Shown here: positions 1 through 6,330 of the stretch, in pieces
How the letters are laid out: each line of letters starts with the position of its first letter
Position numbering within the stretch: position 1 is the stretch's first letter
Assembly: GCA_016937155.1 (NCBI GenBank)
Contig: JAFGWM010000032.1
Location: forward strand, 233,422-297,421
DNA: 64,000 nt
Origin: Deltaproteobacteria bacterium
GTDB lineage: Bacteria; Myxococcota_A; Polyangia; HGW-17
Direction: 5' to 3'
Notes under the pieces: model-generated
Database searches by the model: none
Seen by the model: only the letters and a program-made list of their open reading frames with translations
Told to the model about the DNA's origin: nothing
Made by a program: the position numbers and the translations under genes

Positions 1-2
1 GT

Positions 3-470
3 GAAGATATTGTTTTTTTCACTGACAGAAATATAGAAGAGGATCTCCGGAGTATGGGGAAAAAAATTATTGATAAAGTCGGGTTAAAAAGAAAATTTTT
101 TCATATTGAGTTTTTTCAGACTGATGAAGGTTTTATTCCAATTGAGATAAATGCGAGACCACCAGGGGGGATAATTCTGGATATGATGAATTATTCATCT
201 GATATTGATCTCTACAGTTTATACAGTGACATTGCAGTTGAGGGCAGTGCAGAAATTTCCCAACATAAAAAATATTACTGTGCCTATGTCAGTCCCAGAA
301 GTAAATTTATTGATCCGGAAATTTTTTCAAAAGAATATCCTGAGGAATTTATTTCATTTGAGGAGAATCCTCCTCTTTATCATGAAGCTATGGGTAGATA
401 CAGATTTTTGATCAGGACACCGGAACAATCCACTATGATGAGTCTTATTGAAAAAATACTAATTTTATAA
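3..470 (+). CDS. ATP-grasp family protein, C-terminal part (5' end outside window)
   Basis: The reading frame is open from the left edge and ends at TAA 468-470, so only about 155 C-terminal residues are present. The stretch HIEFFQTDEGFIPIEINARP followed by PGG matches the end of an ATP-grasp fold, where the Glu and Asn of the E-I-N-A-R-P motif bind Mg-ATP in carboxylate-amine ligases. An internal ATG at 54 lies inside the conserved domain and is not the start. The substrate cannot be told from this fragment; ATP-grasp enzymes include biotin carboxylase-like, D-Ala-D-Ala ligase-like and peptide ligase members. Family call good, function open. Confidence 0.75.
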   Translation, partial: EDIVFFTDRNIEEDLRSMGKKIIDKVGLKRKFFHIEFFQTDEGFIPIEINARPPGGIILDMMNYSSDIDLYSLYSDIAVEGSAEISQHKKYYCAYVSPRSKFIDPEIFSKEYPEEFISFEENPPLYHEAMGRYRFLIRTPEQSTMMSLIEKILIL

Positions 471-546
471 CCTCATTAAAAATATACAGAATTATTGTAA
501 TATAGGAAAAAAAGTAACTTAATACCAAAATAATCAGCATACATGG

Positions 547-574
547 TTGACCAGGGAAAAGGGGTGATTATACT
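547..574 (+). promoter_or_regulatory. sigma-70-type promoter of the peroxiredoxin gene
   Basis: TTGACC (547-552) and TATACT (569-574) are separated by 16 bp. They lie just upstream of the AAAGGAG ribosome site (588-594) of the peroxiredoxin gene. No obvious oxidative-stress operator palindrome is visible around it. Confidence 0.6.
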
Positions 575-601
575 GGCATAAGCTAACAAAGGAGTTTTGA
601 A

Positions 602-1294
602 ATGGAACAGAATGAAAACACAGAAAATGCAGTAAGAATACCTCTGATCGGTGAAAAGGCACCATCCTTTAAAGCCGCTACCACCCAGGGACCAATAAAT
701 TTTCCGGATGATTACAAAGGAAAATGGGTAATTCTTTTTTCTCATCCTGCTGATTTTACCCCTGTATGCACTACAGAGTTTATGACTTTTGCAAAAATGG
801 AAGATGAATTTAAGGCTCTTAACACAGAGTTGATTGGTTTAAGTATTGATAGTCATTACAGTCATATTGCATGGCTCAGAACAATTAAAGAAAAGGGTAA
901 ATTCCGGGATATGCAGAATATGGAAGTTAAGTTTCCAGTAATTGCAGATCTTAAAATGGATGTAGCCAAGGCTTTTGGTATGGTGCAGCCGGGAGCAAGT
1001 GATACTCAGGCTGTCAGGGCAGTCTTCTTTATTGATCCTGAATCAAAAATTCGTGCCCTTGTTTATTATCCATTATCAAACGGAAGAAATTTCCAGGAAA
1101 TAAAACGCTTGCTTATGGCTATGCAGACAAGTGATAAGCATGGTGTTGCCACTCCGGCTGACTGGGTACCCGGTGAAGAAGTTATAGTTCCTCCCCCAGG
1201 ATCATGTGGGCAGGCAAAGGACAGAGTTGATAATGCCGGTGAAAAGTATCGCTGTGTTGACTGGTTCCTTTGTTTTAAGGATCTTAAGGAATAG
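602..1294 (+). CDS. Peroxiredoxin, Prx6/archaeal-type (AhpC-TSA family)
   Basis: Cytoplasmic thiol peroxidase of 230 residues that would reduce H2O2 and organic peroxides. The peroxidatic cysteine C56 sits in the motif SHPADFTPVCTTEF. The long C-terminal arm carries C202, C218 and C224; the C-x5-C pair at 218/224 matches the arrangement in archaeal decameric peroxiredoxins, where one of these acts as the resolving cysteine. AAAGGAG lies 7 nt before the ATG and a TTGACC/TATACT promoter lies upstream. It is monocistronic, ending in a hairpin terminator. No reductase gene is adjacent, but the same window encodes other oxygen-defence proteins (35058-40652). Confident family call. Confidence 0.93.
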   Translation: MEQNENTENAVRIPLIGEKAPSFKAATTQGPINFPDDYKGKWVILFSHPADFTPVCTTEFMTFAKMEDEFKALNTELIGLSIDSHYSHIAWLRTIKEKGKFRDMQNMEVKFPVIADLKMDVAKAFGMVQPGASDTQAVRAVFFIDPESKIRALVYYPLSNGRNFQEIKRLLMAMQTSDKHGVATPADWVPGEEVIVPPPGSCGQAKDRVDNAGEKYRCVDWFLCFKDLKE

Positions 1295-1302
1295 TTTTTG
1301 AC

Positions 1303-1359
1303 AATCCCTTCACTTCTTTTATTTTGCATACAATAAAAAACTTTTTAAGGGATTTTTTT
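1303..1359 (+). terminator. Rho-independent terminator after the peroxiredoxin gene
   Basis: AATCCCTT (1303-1310) pairs with AAGGGATT (1347-1354), with an inner A/T-rich arm (TTTTATT...CAATAAAA), and runs straight into T7. It lies between the peroxiredoxin stop and the promoter region of the next lipoprotein gene. Confidence 0.6.
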
Positions 1360-1398
1360 GTGATATACTTTCCTTTATGACAAAAAAGGGAGGTCATC

Positions 1399-2745
1399 AT
1401 GAAAAATATTAAAAGAATTCTTTTATCCGCTGTTTTGATCGTCTCATTTTCCGCTGTGATGAGCGGATGTGATGACGATACATCTTCTTCAAACAATACT
1501 GTTAATAACGCCACCAATAACACAACAAATAATATGACCAACAACGCCACCAATAACACAAACTGTTTTGATGTTGGTATGGAATGCGAACTTCCTGAAG
1601 ATTGTTGCAGTGAAAGATGTGAAGACGGAATCTGTCTTGGAAACACTGGCCTCTGTTATGACATTGGTGAGGAATGCCTTGTTTCTTCAGAATGCTGTAG
1701 TGGCAGATGTGAACTGACTCCTTCAGGAATAAGAGAATGTGTTGCAGGTGGATGTGCAGGGGCAGGTGAGGAATGTAACCTTGGGGTTGACTGTTGCAGT
1801 ATGGGATGTGTGGATGGATACTGTGTTGAAGATGTAATGTGTTTTGTCGCATATAGTGAGTGTGAAAATGATTCTGACTGCTGTTCAAACAGCTGTTCTG
1901 ATGGAAGTTGCGATGAAAGTATTTCCATGTGTACAGTGGCGGGAGAGTTATGTGGAGATGACAGCAGTTGCTGCAGTAACAACTGTGAGGCCATTGGTGA
2001 TGAATTCAGATGCACTATTGTGAACACGTGCCGGGCAGGTGGAGAATTGTGTACTGAAGGGGCTGATTGTTGCAGTGGAGTATGTGGTGAGGATGGACTC
2101 TGCCCCGTAATGAGTGAGTGCCAGACTGTTGGAGAGCCATGCAGTGGATTTCATGAATGCTGTAGTGGAGTATGTGCTGATCCTGGAACAGGAGTTGCTG
2201 TTTGCCAGTTTGTAAGTGGTTGTCGTCCATGGGGGGAAGTTTGTCTGGAGGGTGCTGATTGCTGCAGTGGAATTTGTGAGGCTGAGGAAGATACCGGCGT
2301 GCTGAGATGTGAGAAATTCTCGACATGTATGCCGGCAGGAGAAGTATGTCAGATGGGGCAGTCCACGATGTGTTGTCCAAATGGTACAGAGGGTGGACCT
2401 GATTTATGTATGGAAACCCTCATGGGAGTGACCAGATGTTATGCTCCGGAAACCATTGACGAGTGTCTTGATGATACAGAGGTATGCAGTTTTGCCGATG
2501 AGTGTTGCAGCGGAATCTGTGTTCCTGATGCTGAAGGAATTTATCATTGCAGTGAATCTTGTATTCCTCTTGGAGATGACTGTACTGCTAATTCTGATTG
2601 CTGTGATGATGCACTCTGTGTAGATGGCAGCTGTGAACCTAATACAACCGGATGTATTCCCTTCGGAGATGAATGCACCAGCAATGCTGAATGCTGCAGT
2701 GGGATCTGCTCTGAGAGTGGTTACTGCATTGGATATATTGAATAA
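1399..2745 (+). CDS. Surface lipoprotein with twelve tandem knottin-like six-cysteine units
   Basis: A 448-residue lipoprotein. Signal peptide 1-24 ends in the lipobox MSGC, followed by DDD, which favours an outer-membrane location. A low-complexity Asn/Thr linker (about residues 31-54) precedes twelve units of the pattern C-x5/6-C-x4/5-C-C-x3/4-C-x4/10-C; unit 9 is expanded and irregular. The last unit, CIPFGDECTSNAECC and following, is C-x6-C-x5-CC-x3-C-x5-C, which is the cysteine order of inhibitor-cystine-knot peptides. That would give about 36 disulfides if all form. AGGGAGG precedes the ATG. No enzyme domain is visible; binding or a protective surface role is guesswork. The disulfide pairing is inferred from spacing only. 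Confidence 0.85.
   Translation: MKNIKRILLSAVLIVSFSAVMSGCDDDTSSSNNTVNNATNNTTNNMTNNATNNTNCFDVGMECELPEDCCSERCEDGICLGNTGLCYDIGEECLVSSECCSGRCELTPSGIRECVAGGCAGAGEECNLGVDCCSMGCVDGYCVEDVMCFVAYSECENDSDCCSNSCSDGSCDESISMCTVAGELCGDDSSCCSNNCEAIGDEFRCTIVNTCRAGGELCTEGADCCSGVCGEDGLCPVMSECQTVGEPCSGFHECCSGVCADPGTGVAVCQFVSGCRPWGEVCLEGADCCSGICEAEEDTGVLRCEKFSTCMPAGEVCQMGQSTMCCPNGTEGGPDLCMETLMGVTRCYAPETIDECLDDTEVCSFADECCSGICVPDAEGIYHCSESCIPLGDDCTANSDCCDDALCVDGSCEPNTTGCIPFGDECTSNAECCSGICSESGYCIGYIE
1492..1563 (+). repeat. AAY-AAY-ACN codon repeat encoding the Asn/Thr linker
   Basis: Low-complexity direct repeats within the lipoprotein gene. The 19-mer AACGCCACCAATAACACAA occurs exactly at 1507-1525 and 1543-1561, 36 bp apart. 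Slippage in whole codons would alter linker length without shifting frame. A similar tract occurs on the minus strand at about 13367-13461. Confidence 0.8.
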
Positions 2746-2780
2746 GTAAAATAATAATATCGATAGTTTTACTTTATTTT
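2745..2780 (+). terminator. Possible terminator after the knottin-like lipoprotein gene
   Basis: AGTAAAA (2745-2751) can pair with TTTTACT (2767-2773), followed by TTATTTT. The stem is only 7 bp and A/T-rich, so this is weak. Confidence 0.35.
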
Positions 2781-2882
2781 CAACTTTATCCTGTTATCTA
2801 TATAAAATTCAAACATAATTAAGAAACAGGATTATCTGACCACCAGGAAAATTGCCCGATGATTTAATGAATTAGGCATCAT

Positions 2883-3125
2883 ATGGGTCTTTACAGCAAA
2901 GCGCAAGATAGTAGATCTAAAGGAAAAGCAAAAAAGGGGATCGACCAGGAAAATAAATGATCCAGTGGTAAAGAAAGAGAGAAAGAAAGATACCTGACCA
3001 TTGCCATTAGAACTGAGATAACGAGCAGTAAAAGCGAATTACAGGAAGGAATGACGATAGAAAATACCTCAGAAATATTCCAGATAGGCAAAGCGACGTT
3101 AAAAAGATTGCGGAGGAAACACTAA
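2883..3125 (+). pseudogene. Decayed transposase N-terminal fragment (IS630-like helix-turn-helix)
   Basis: In one frame the sequence reads MGLYSKAQD..., a TGA stop near 2955, then continues to YLTIAIRTEITSSKSELQEG and TSEIFQIGKATLKRLRRK before TAA at 3123-3125. The second part resembles the N-terminal HTH of IS630-type transposases (pattern G-x-S/T-x-x-E-I/V-A-x-x-F-x-I/V-x-x-x-T-L/V-x-R-W). No catalytic DDE domain follows, and I see no terminal inverted repeats. The rest of the gene-free stretch to 3377 holds only two copies of CTGACTACCTG (about 3196-3222). Best read as a transposase relic; the match is short. Confidence 0.5.
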
Positions 3126-3377
3126 TGCCGGTTTTGAATTGAAAGCGGTATTATCGCCACAAAAACACTTACCTTCAAAGTAAATACCCCTGTCCCCTGA
3201 CTACCTGTTTTGCTGACTACCTGAAATAGATTGTTTATATAACAGCACTTTGGCTCAACTAACGTGGGCACCACTGTAGACTTTTAGTAAGGTCCCGTTC
3301 TGAATAAAGAAATGGTGGATGGTCACAAAATAGTGTTTAAAGATTATTATATGTAAAAAGAAGTGTGGGAAGGAAAA

Positions 3378-5807
3378 TTATTTCATTGGAGCAGTTGGAG
3401 GAGCAACTACTTTCCTTTTCACCGGGGGAATAATTCCGCGGTTGGGAGGTAATTTACCGTTCAGGCCAGGTCTTCTGGGGATTCTGCGGATTGCAGGATT
3501 TGCTCCAGGAGCTCCGGTATCTTTTGGCTGAATCCATACTGCTTCAGGGGTAGCTGTTTTCATGATTTCTTCATAATATTTATCAGCGGTGATTTTCTTT
3601 TCAGTCATCATTTTTTTGGCTGCTTCCAGTTCACCGTCGATTAACTTGCGATATACCTGAACACTACGACCGCGTGCAAATTTACCGTTTATGAATACAC
3701 TGGGTGTTCCCATAACGCCGATTTTTCTAGCTTCAGCCATTGTTTTCTTGATGAGTTCCTTGTGGGTTCCCTTATCCATAGCAGTTTTGAATTTGGCCAT
3801 GTCAGCGCCAATAGCGGTTGCTGCAGCATCAAGAGTTTCTCTTTTGAGGTTTTTAGGGTTAGCATATGCTTTTTCTATGAAAGCGAGGAGACCCTTGGGT
3901 CCTTTCTGTACGAATATTTCCTGCATTGCTTCATGAGCGCCCATTGCATCTTTGTGGAATGGAAGGGGATAATGGAGAAATACAATTTTTACACCCTTTT
4001 TGTAACCTGTGAAAGTAGCAGGTTTACCATCTTTAGGTTTTTCTCCATTGAGGAGTTCTTGAAGCATCGGGAAAATACGACGACAGAAGGGACACTGGAT
4101 ATCAAAACCAACAGCGATAACGACTTCAGCTTTGGGGTCACCAATAAATGGAAGTCCTTCAATTGGCCAAATTTTGTAGGTTTTTGTATGATCAAGTCTT
4201 GGACGTGGTTTTCTTTTTGGACGTTCTGGAGCTGCCTGCATAATGTATTTTGCAGTAGGCTGTGCACTTGACAGTACATATTTGTAATAATCTGCTCTGG
4301 TCGATTTCTTTTCTTCAATAGCTTTCTTGGCTTTTGCTATTTCACGATCAACTATTGTTTTAAACTGTTCATAGGGACGAGCGCCACTCAGGAAATATCC
4401 GTTTATGAAGAATGCCGGGGTACCACGAGCACCAAATTTTGCTGCCATAGCCTGCTGGACTTTAATGGCTGCAAGATGGGTCTGTCCAGTCATAGCGGCT
4501 TTGAATTTTGTTACATCAACGCTAGCCACTTCCTGAGCCCATTTTTCAAGGTTTGCAGGATTAATATCTTTTCTGTTTGCGAAAAGATGCTTGTGGAAAC
4601 TCCAGTATGCATCAAGACCCTTTTGGTTAAGAACCTCAACAGCTGCCATGGAAGCAGGAAGAGCCTGCTTGTGGAAGGGCAGTGGATTATGAAGATAAAC
4701 TAATTTTACGTCATCCTTATAGTTATCAACAACCTTCATAACTGTTTCGTCAGCTCTGCCACAGAAAGGACACTGATAATCACTGAACTCAATAATTGTT
4801 ACCAGAGGTTCTTTTGCACCTTTCCATGCATCTTTTTCAGTATATTCCACTTTGTAAGGAACATTGGGATCAAGTACTTTACGTGGTGGACGTTTACGGG
4901 CATTTTTCTTATTGTCAGCTTTACGGTTGGGTTTTCCACTGAGTCCGGCCAGATTACGTACTCCACCACGAGTCAGCATGGCATAAGCTTTTGTTCTGGG
5001 ATATTTTTTCTGCTTTATGATTTTAAGTTCTTCTGCAATCAGTGAACTGAGATCTTTAGCTGCCTTGTTGAGATCTCTCTGCATATTGAACTTACGGCCA
5101 TTAACGAGAATAGTGGGAGTTCCACGAACGCCAATAAATTTACCGGCAGCCATCTGCTTGTCAACAGCAGCTTTGTGTTTGTTGCTATCTAAAGCAGCTT
5201 TGAGATTCTGAACATTCATTCCAACTTCACCGGCCCACTTAAGAACATTTTCTTTACTGATTGTTCTTGGAGCAGCAAACATTTTGTCATGAAGTTCCAT
5301 GAATTTTCCCTGCTGATGTGCTTCCATTCCAGCCATAGCTGCGAGCTCAGCAGATTTATGAATTCTTGTAAGGGGGAAGTTCATCATAACAAAACGAGCA
5401 TCATTTTTGTGATCTTTGATGGCGTTATGAATAACTTCGGCTGCTTTTTTACACCAAGGGCACTGGAAATCATCAAAAACTACGATGGAAACCGGCGCAT
5501 CTTTGGGGCCATAAAAAGGAGCATCCGCAGGAATTCTGAGATTAACTCTGAGGATTTCACCACTTTTTGCAGCTTTTTTATCGTTACCTTTTTGTGCTAC
5601 GCGTCCTTTTGCATTATCAGCACATTTGCTTTCGCCTCTTTTTCCCAGTGGAAGGAAGAATCCTCCTAAGATGAGACCAAGGGCAAAAATAAAAATCATT
5701 ATGGGTACAGCTGCAGGAACGGGAATTCCGGCACCCACTGTTTCCTCGGATTTAGCTTTAACATCCTCGGAAAATTTATCAGTTTTCTTTTCCTTATCAG
5801 AACTCAT
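3378..5807 (-). CDS. Membrane-anchored protein with three fused DsbA-like thioredoxin domains
   Basis: An 809-residue protein. A charged N-terminus is followed by one membrane segment (about 31-55), then three consecutive DsbA/DsbG-type domains in the periplasm. Redox motifs: CPWC at 116-119, CPFC at 346-349, CPFC at 572-575. Each domain keeps the cis-Pro loop G-T-P-x-x-x-x-N-G (Pro at 231, 464, 702). Lys/Pro/Arg-rich linkers separate the domains (about 285-312 and 528-540), and a Pro-rich tail ends the protein. Known DsbA enzymes oxidise cysteine pairs or, with a reductant, isomerise them. GAAAGGAG lies before the ATG. All three active sites look intact, so this is a triplication and not decay. 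Likely clients are the cysteine-rich lipoproteins of this window (inference). Confidence 0.92.
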   Translation of the reverse strand: MSSDKEKKTDKFSEDVKAKSEETVGAGIPVPAAVPIMIFIFALGLILGGFFLPLGKRGESKCADNAKGRVAQKGNDKKAAKSGEILRVNLRIPADAPFYGPKDAPVSIVVFDDFQCPWCKKAAEVIHNAIKDHKNDARFVMMNFPLTRIHKSAELAAMAGMEAHQQGKFMELHDKMFAAPRTISKENVLKWAGEVGMNVQNLKAALDSNKHKAAVDKQMAAGKFIGVRGTPTILVNGRKFNMQRDLNKAAKDLSSLIAEELKIIKQKKYPRTKAYAMLTRGGVRNLAGLSGKPNRKADNKKNARKRPPRKVLDPNVPYKVEYTEKDAWKGAKEPLVTIIEFSDYQCPFCGRADETVMKVVDNYKDDVKLVYLHNPLPFHKQALPASMAAVEVLNQKGLDAYWSFHKHLFANRKDINPANLEKWAQEVASVDVTKFKAAMTGQTHLAAIKVQQAMAAKFGARGTPAFFINGYFLSGARPYEQFKTIVDREIAKAKKAIEEKKSTRADYYKYVLSSAQPTAKYIMQAAPERPKRKPRPRLDHTKTYKIWPIEGLPFIGDPKAEVVIAVGFDIQCPFCRRIFPMLQELLNGEKPKDGKPATFTGYKKGVKIVFLHYPLPFHKDAMGAHEAMQEIFVQKGPKGLLAFIEKAYANPKNLKRETLDAAATAIGADMAKFKTAMDKGTHKELIKKTMAEARKIGVMGTPSVFINGKFARGRSVQVYRKLIDGELEAAKKMMTEKKITADKYYEEIMKTATPEAVWIQPKDTGAPGANPAIRRIPRRPGLNGKLPPNRGIIPPVKRKVVAPPTAPMK

Positions 5808-5991
5808 ATGAAATTACTCCTTTCTAATTAATCAATAATCTCAGTAAGTTTTTTTTAGTTTTCAAAATAAAGAAATCCTCACAGTTTCAAGGTGACATAT
5901 ACTAACCATTTTAATGTTCTAGGCAAGTATAAAGTTGCTTTAACTCCTATGGATAAAAAACTATTCCCCGAAAAAATAAAGAAAAAATTAC

Positions 5992-6020
5992 TTGCAACTA
6001 AAATATTCGGAGTCTACTAT
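5992..6020 (+). promoter_or_regulatory. sigma-70-type promoter of the 6S-like RNA
   Basis: TTGCAA (5992-5997), a 17-bp spacer and TACTAT (6015-6020) place the transcription start at about 6027. That is exactly where the terminal stem of the structured RNA begins. Confidence 0.65.
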
Positions 6021-6026
6021 TGTAAT

Positions 6027-6219
6027 GGCCCGTCTGCCGGGTTCGACAGAAGAACAATATTTTCTTCCTACGTTTCAGCCCCGGGATTTGCCGCTGTCTC
6101 AGGTTCGCGCAAGCCCCTCGTTAAGGTTGGAGGGGAAGCAGTTCACAGACATGTGAAGCCCACCTAACAAGGACGCGGGTTGGAAAAGTTCTTCATCGGC
6201 CCAGCGGACGGTTTTTTTT
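6027..6219 (+). ncRNA. ssrS: Probable 6S RNA
   Basis: A GC-rich island in AT-rich DNA. The 5' end CCGTCTGCCGGG (from 6030) pairs with the 3' end CCCAGCGGACGG (ending 6211) with 11 of 12 pairs possible, directly followed by T8. The RNA is about 190 nt, the usual 6S length. The 5' segment CTGCCGGGTTCGAC resembles the CTGCCGTGTTCG start of proteobacterial 6S RNAs, and the segment AAGCCCACCTAACAAGG on the 3' side also looks familiar from that family. 6S RNA mimics an open promoter and sequesters sigma-70 RNA polymerase. It lies upstream of clpB. No SRP or tmRNA motifs are present. The call rests on recognition of stem, length and motifs; a covariance-model search was not possible here. Confidence 0.7.
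6197..6219 (+). terminator. Terminator formed by the RNA's own closing stem
   Basis: The 3' strand of the terminal stem (6200-6211) is followed at once by eight T residues (6212-6219), so the closing helix of the RNA can also serve as an intrinsic terminator. Confidence 0.55.
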
Positions 6220-6235
6220 AATAAATTCCCCCCCC

Positions 6236-6264
6236 TTGACGACTTACTTCACAATAATTACTTT
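6236..6264 (+). promoter_or_regulatory. Candidate promoter of clpB
   Basis: TTGACG (6236-6241), 17 bp, TACTTT (6259-6264). A run of C residues just before the -35 (CCCCCCCTTGAC) is reminiscent of heat-shock promoters with CCCTTGA, but no matching CCCCAT-type -10 is seen. No CIRCE element is visible. Confidence 0.45.
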
Positions 6265-6330
6265 AAAAAATGTCCTTTCGGACAAAGTTCAGTAATGTTC
6301 CCCCATTGGGGAAGAAATGAGAATTGTGAA

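Noticed and set aside
1502-2380. Long minus-strand frames opposite the knottin-like lipoprotein
   Set aside because: They are antisense shadows of the cysteine codon repeats (His/Gln/Ser-rich), without ribosome sites or domains.
1399-2745. CRISPR-like or tandem DNA repeat array
   Set aside because: The periodicity is at protein level (cysteine spacing); the DNA units differ in sequence and length and form one long coding frame.
3762-4271. 169-residue plus-strand frame inside the triple DsbA gene
   Set aside because: Antisense shadow, Phe/Ser-rich, with no supporting signals.
5892-6167. Open frame of 91 residues upstream of clpB
   Set aside because: It runs through the promoter and most of the 6S-like RNA, has no ribosome site, and its protein shows no domain. 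The conserved-looking part is better explained by RNA structure.
6295-6330. Upstream ATG as the clpB start
   Set aside because: The 12 added residues do not fit the ClpB N-terminus, and there is no ribosome site. MNNEKFTL at 6331 fits the family length.
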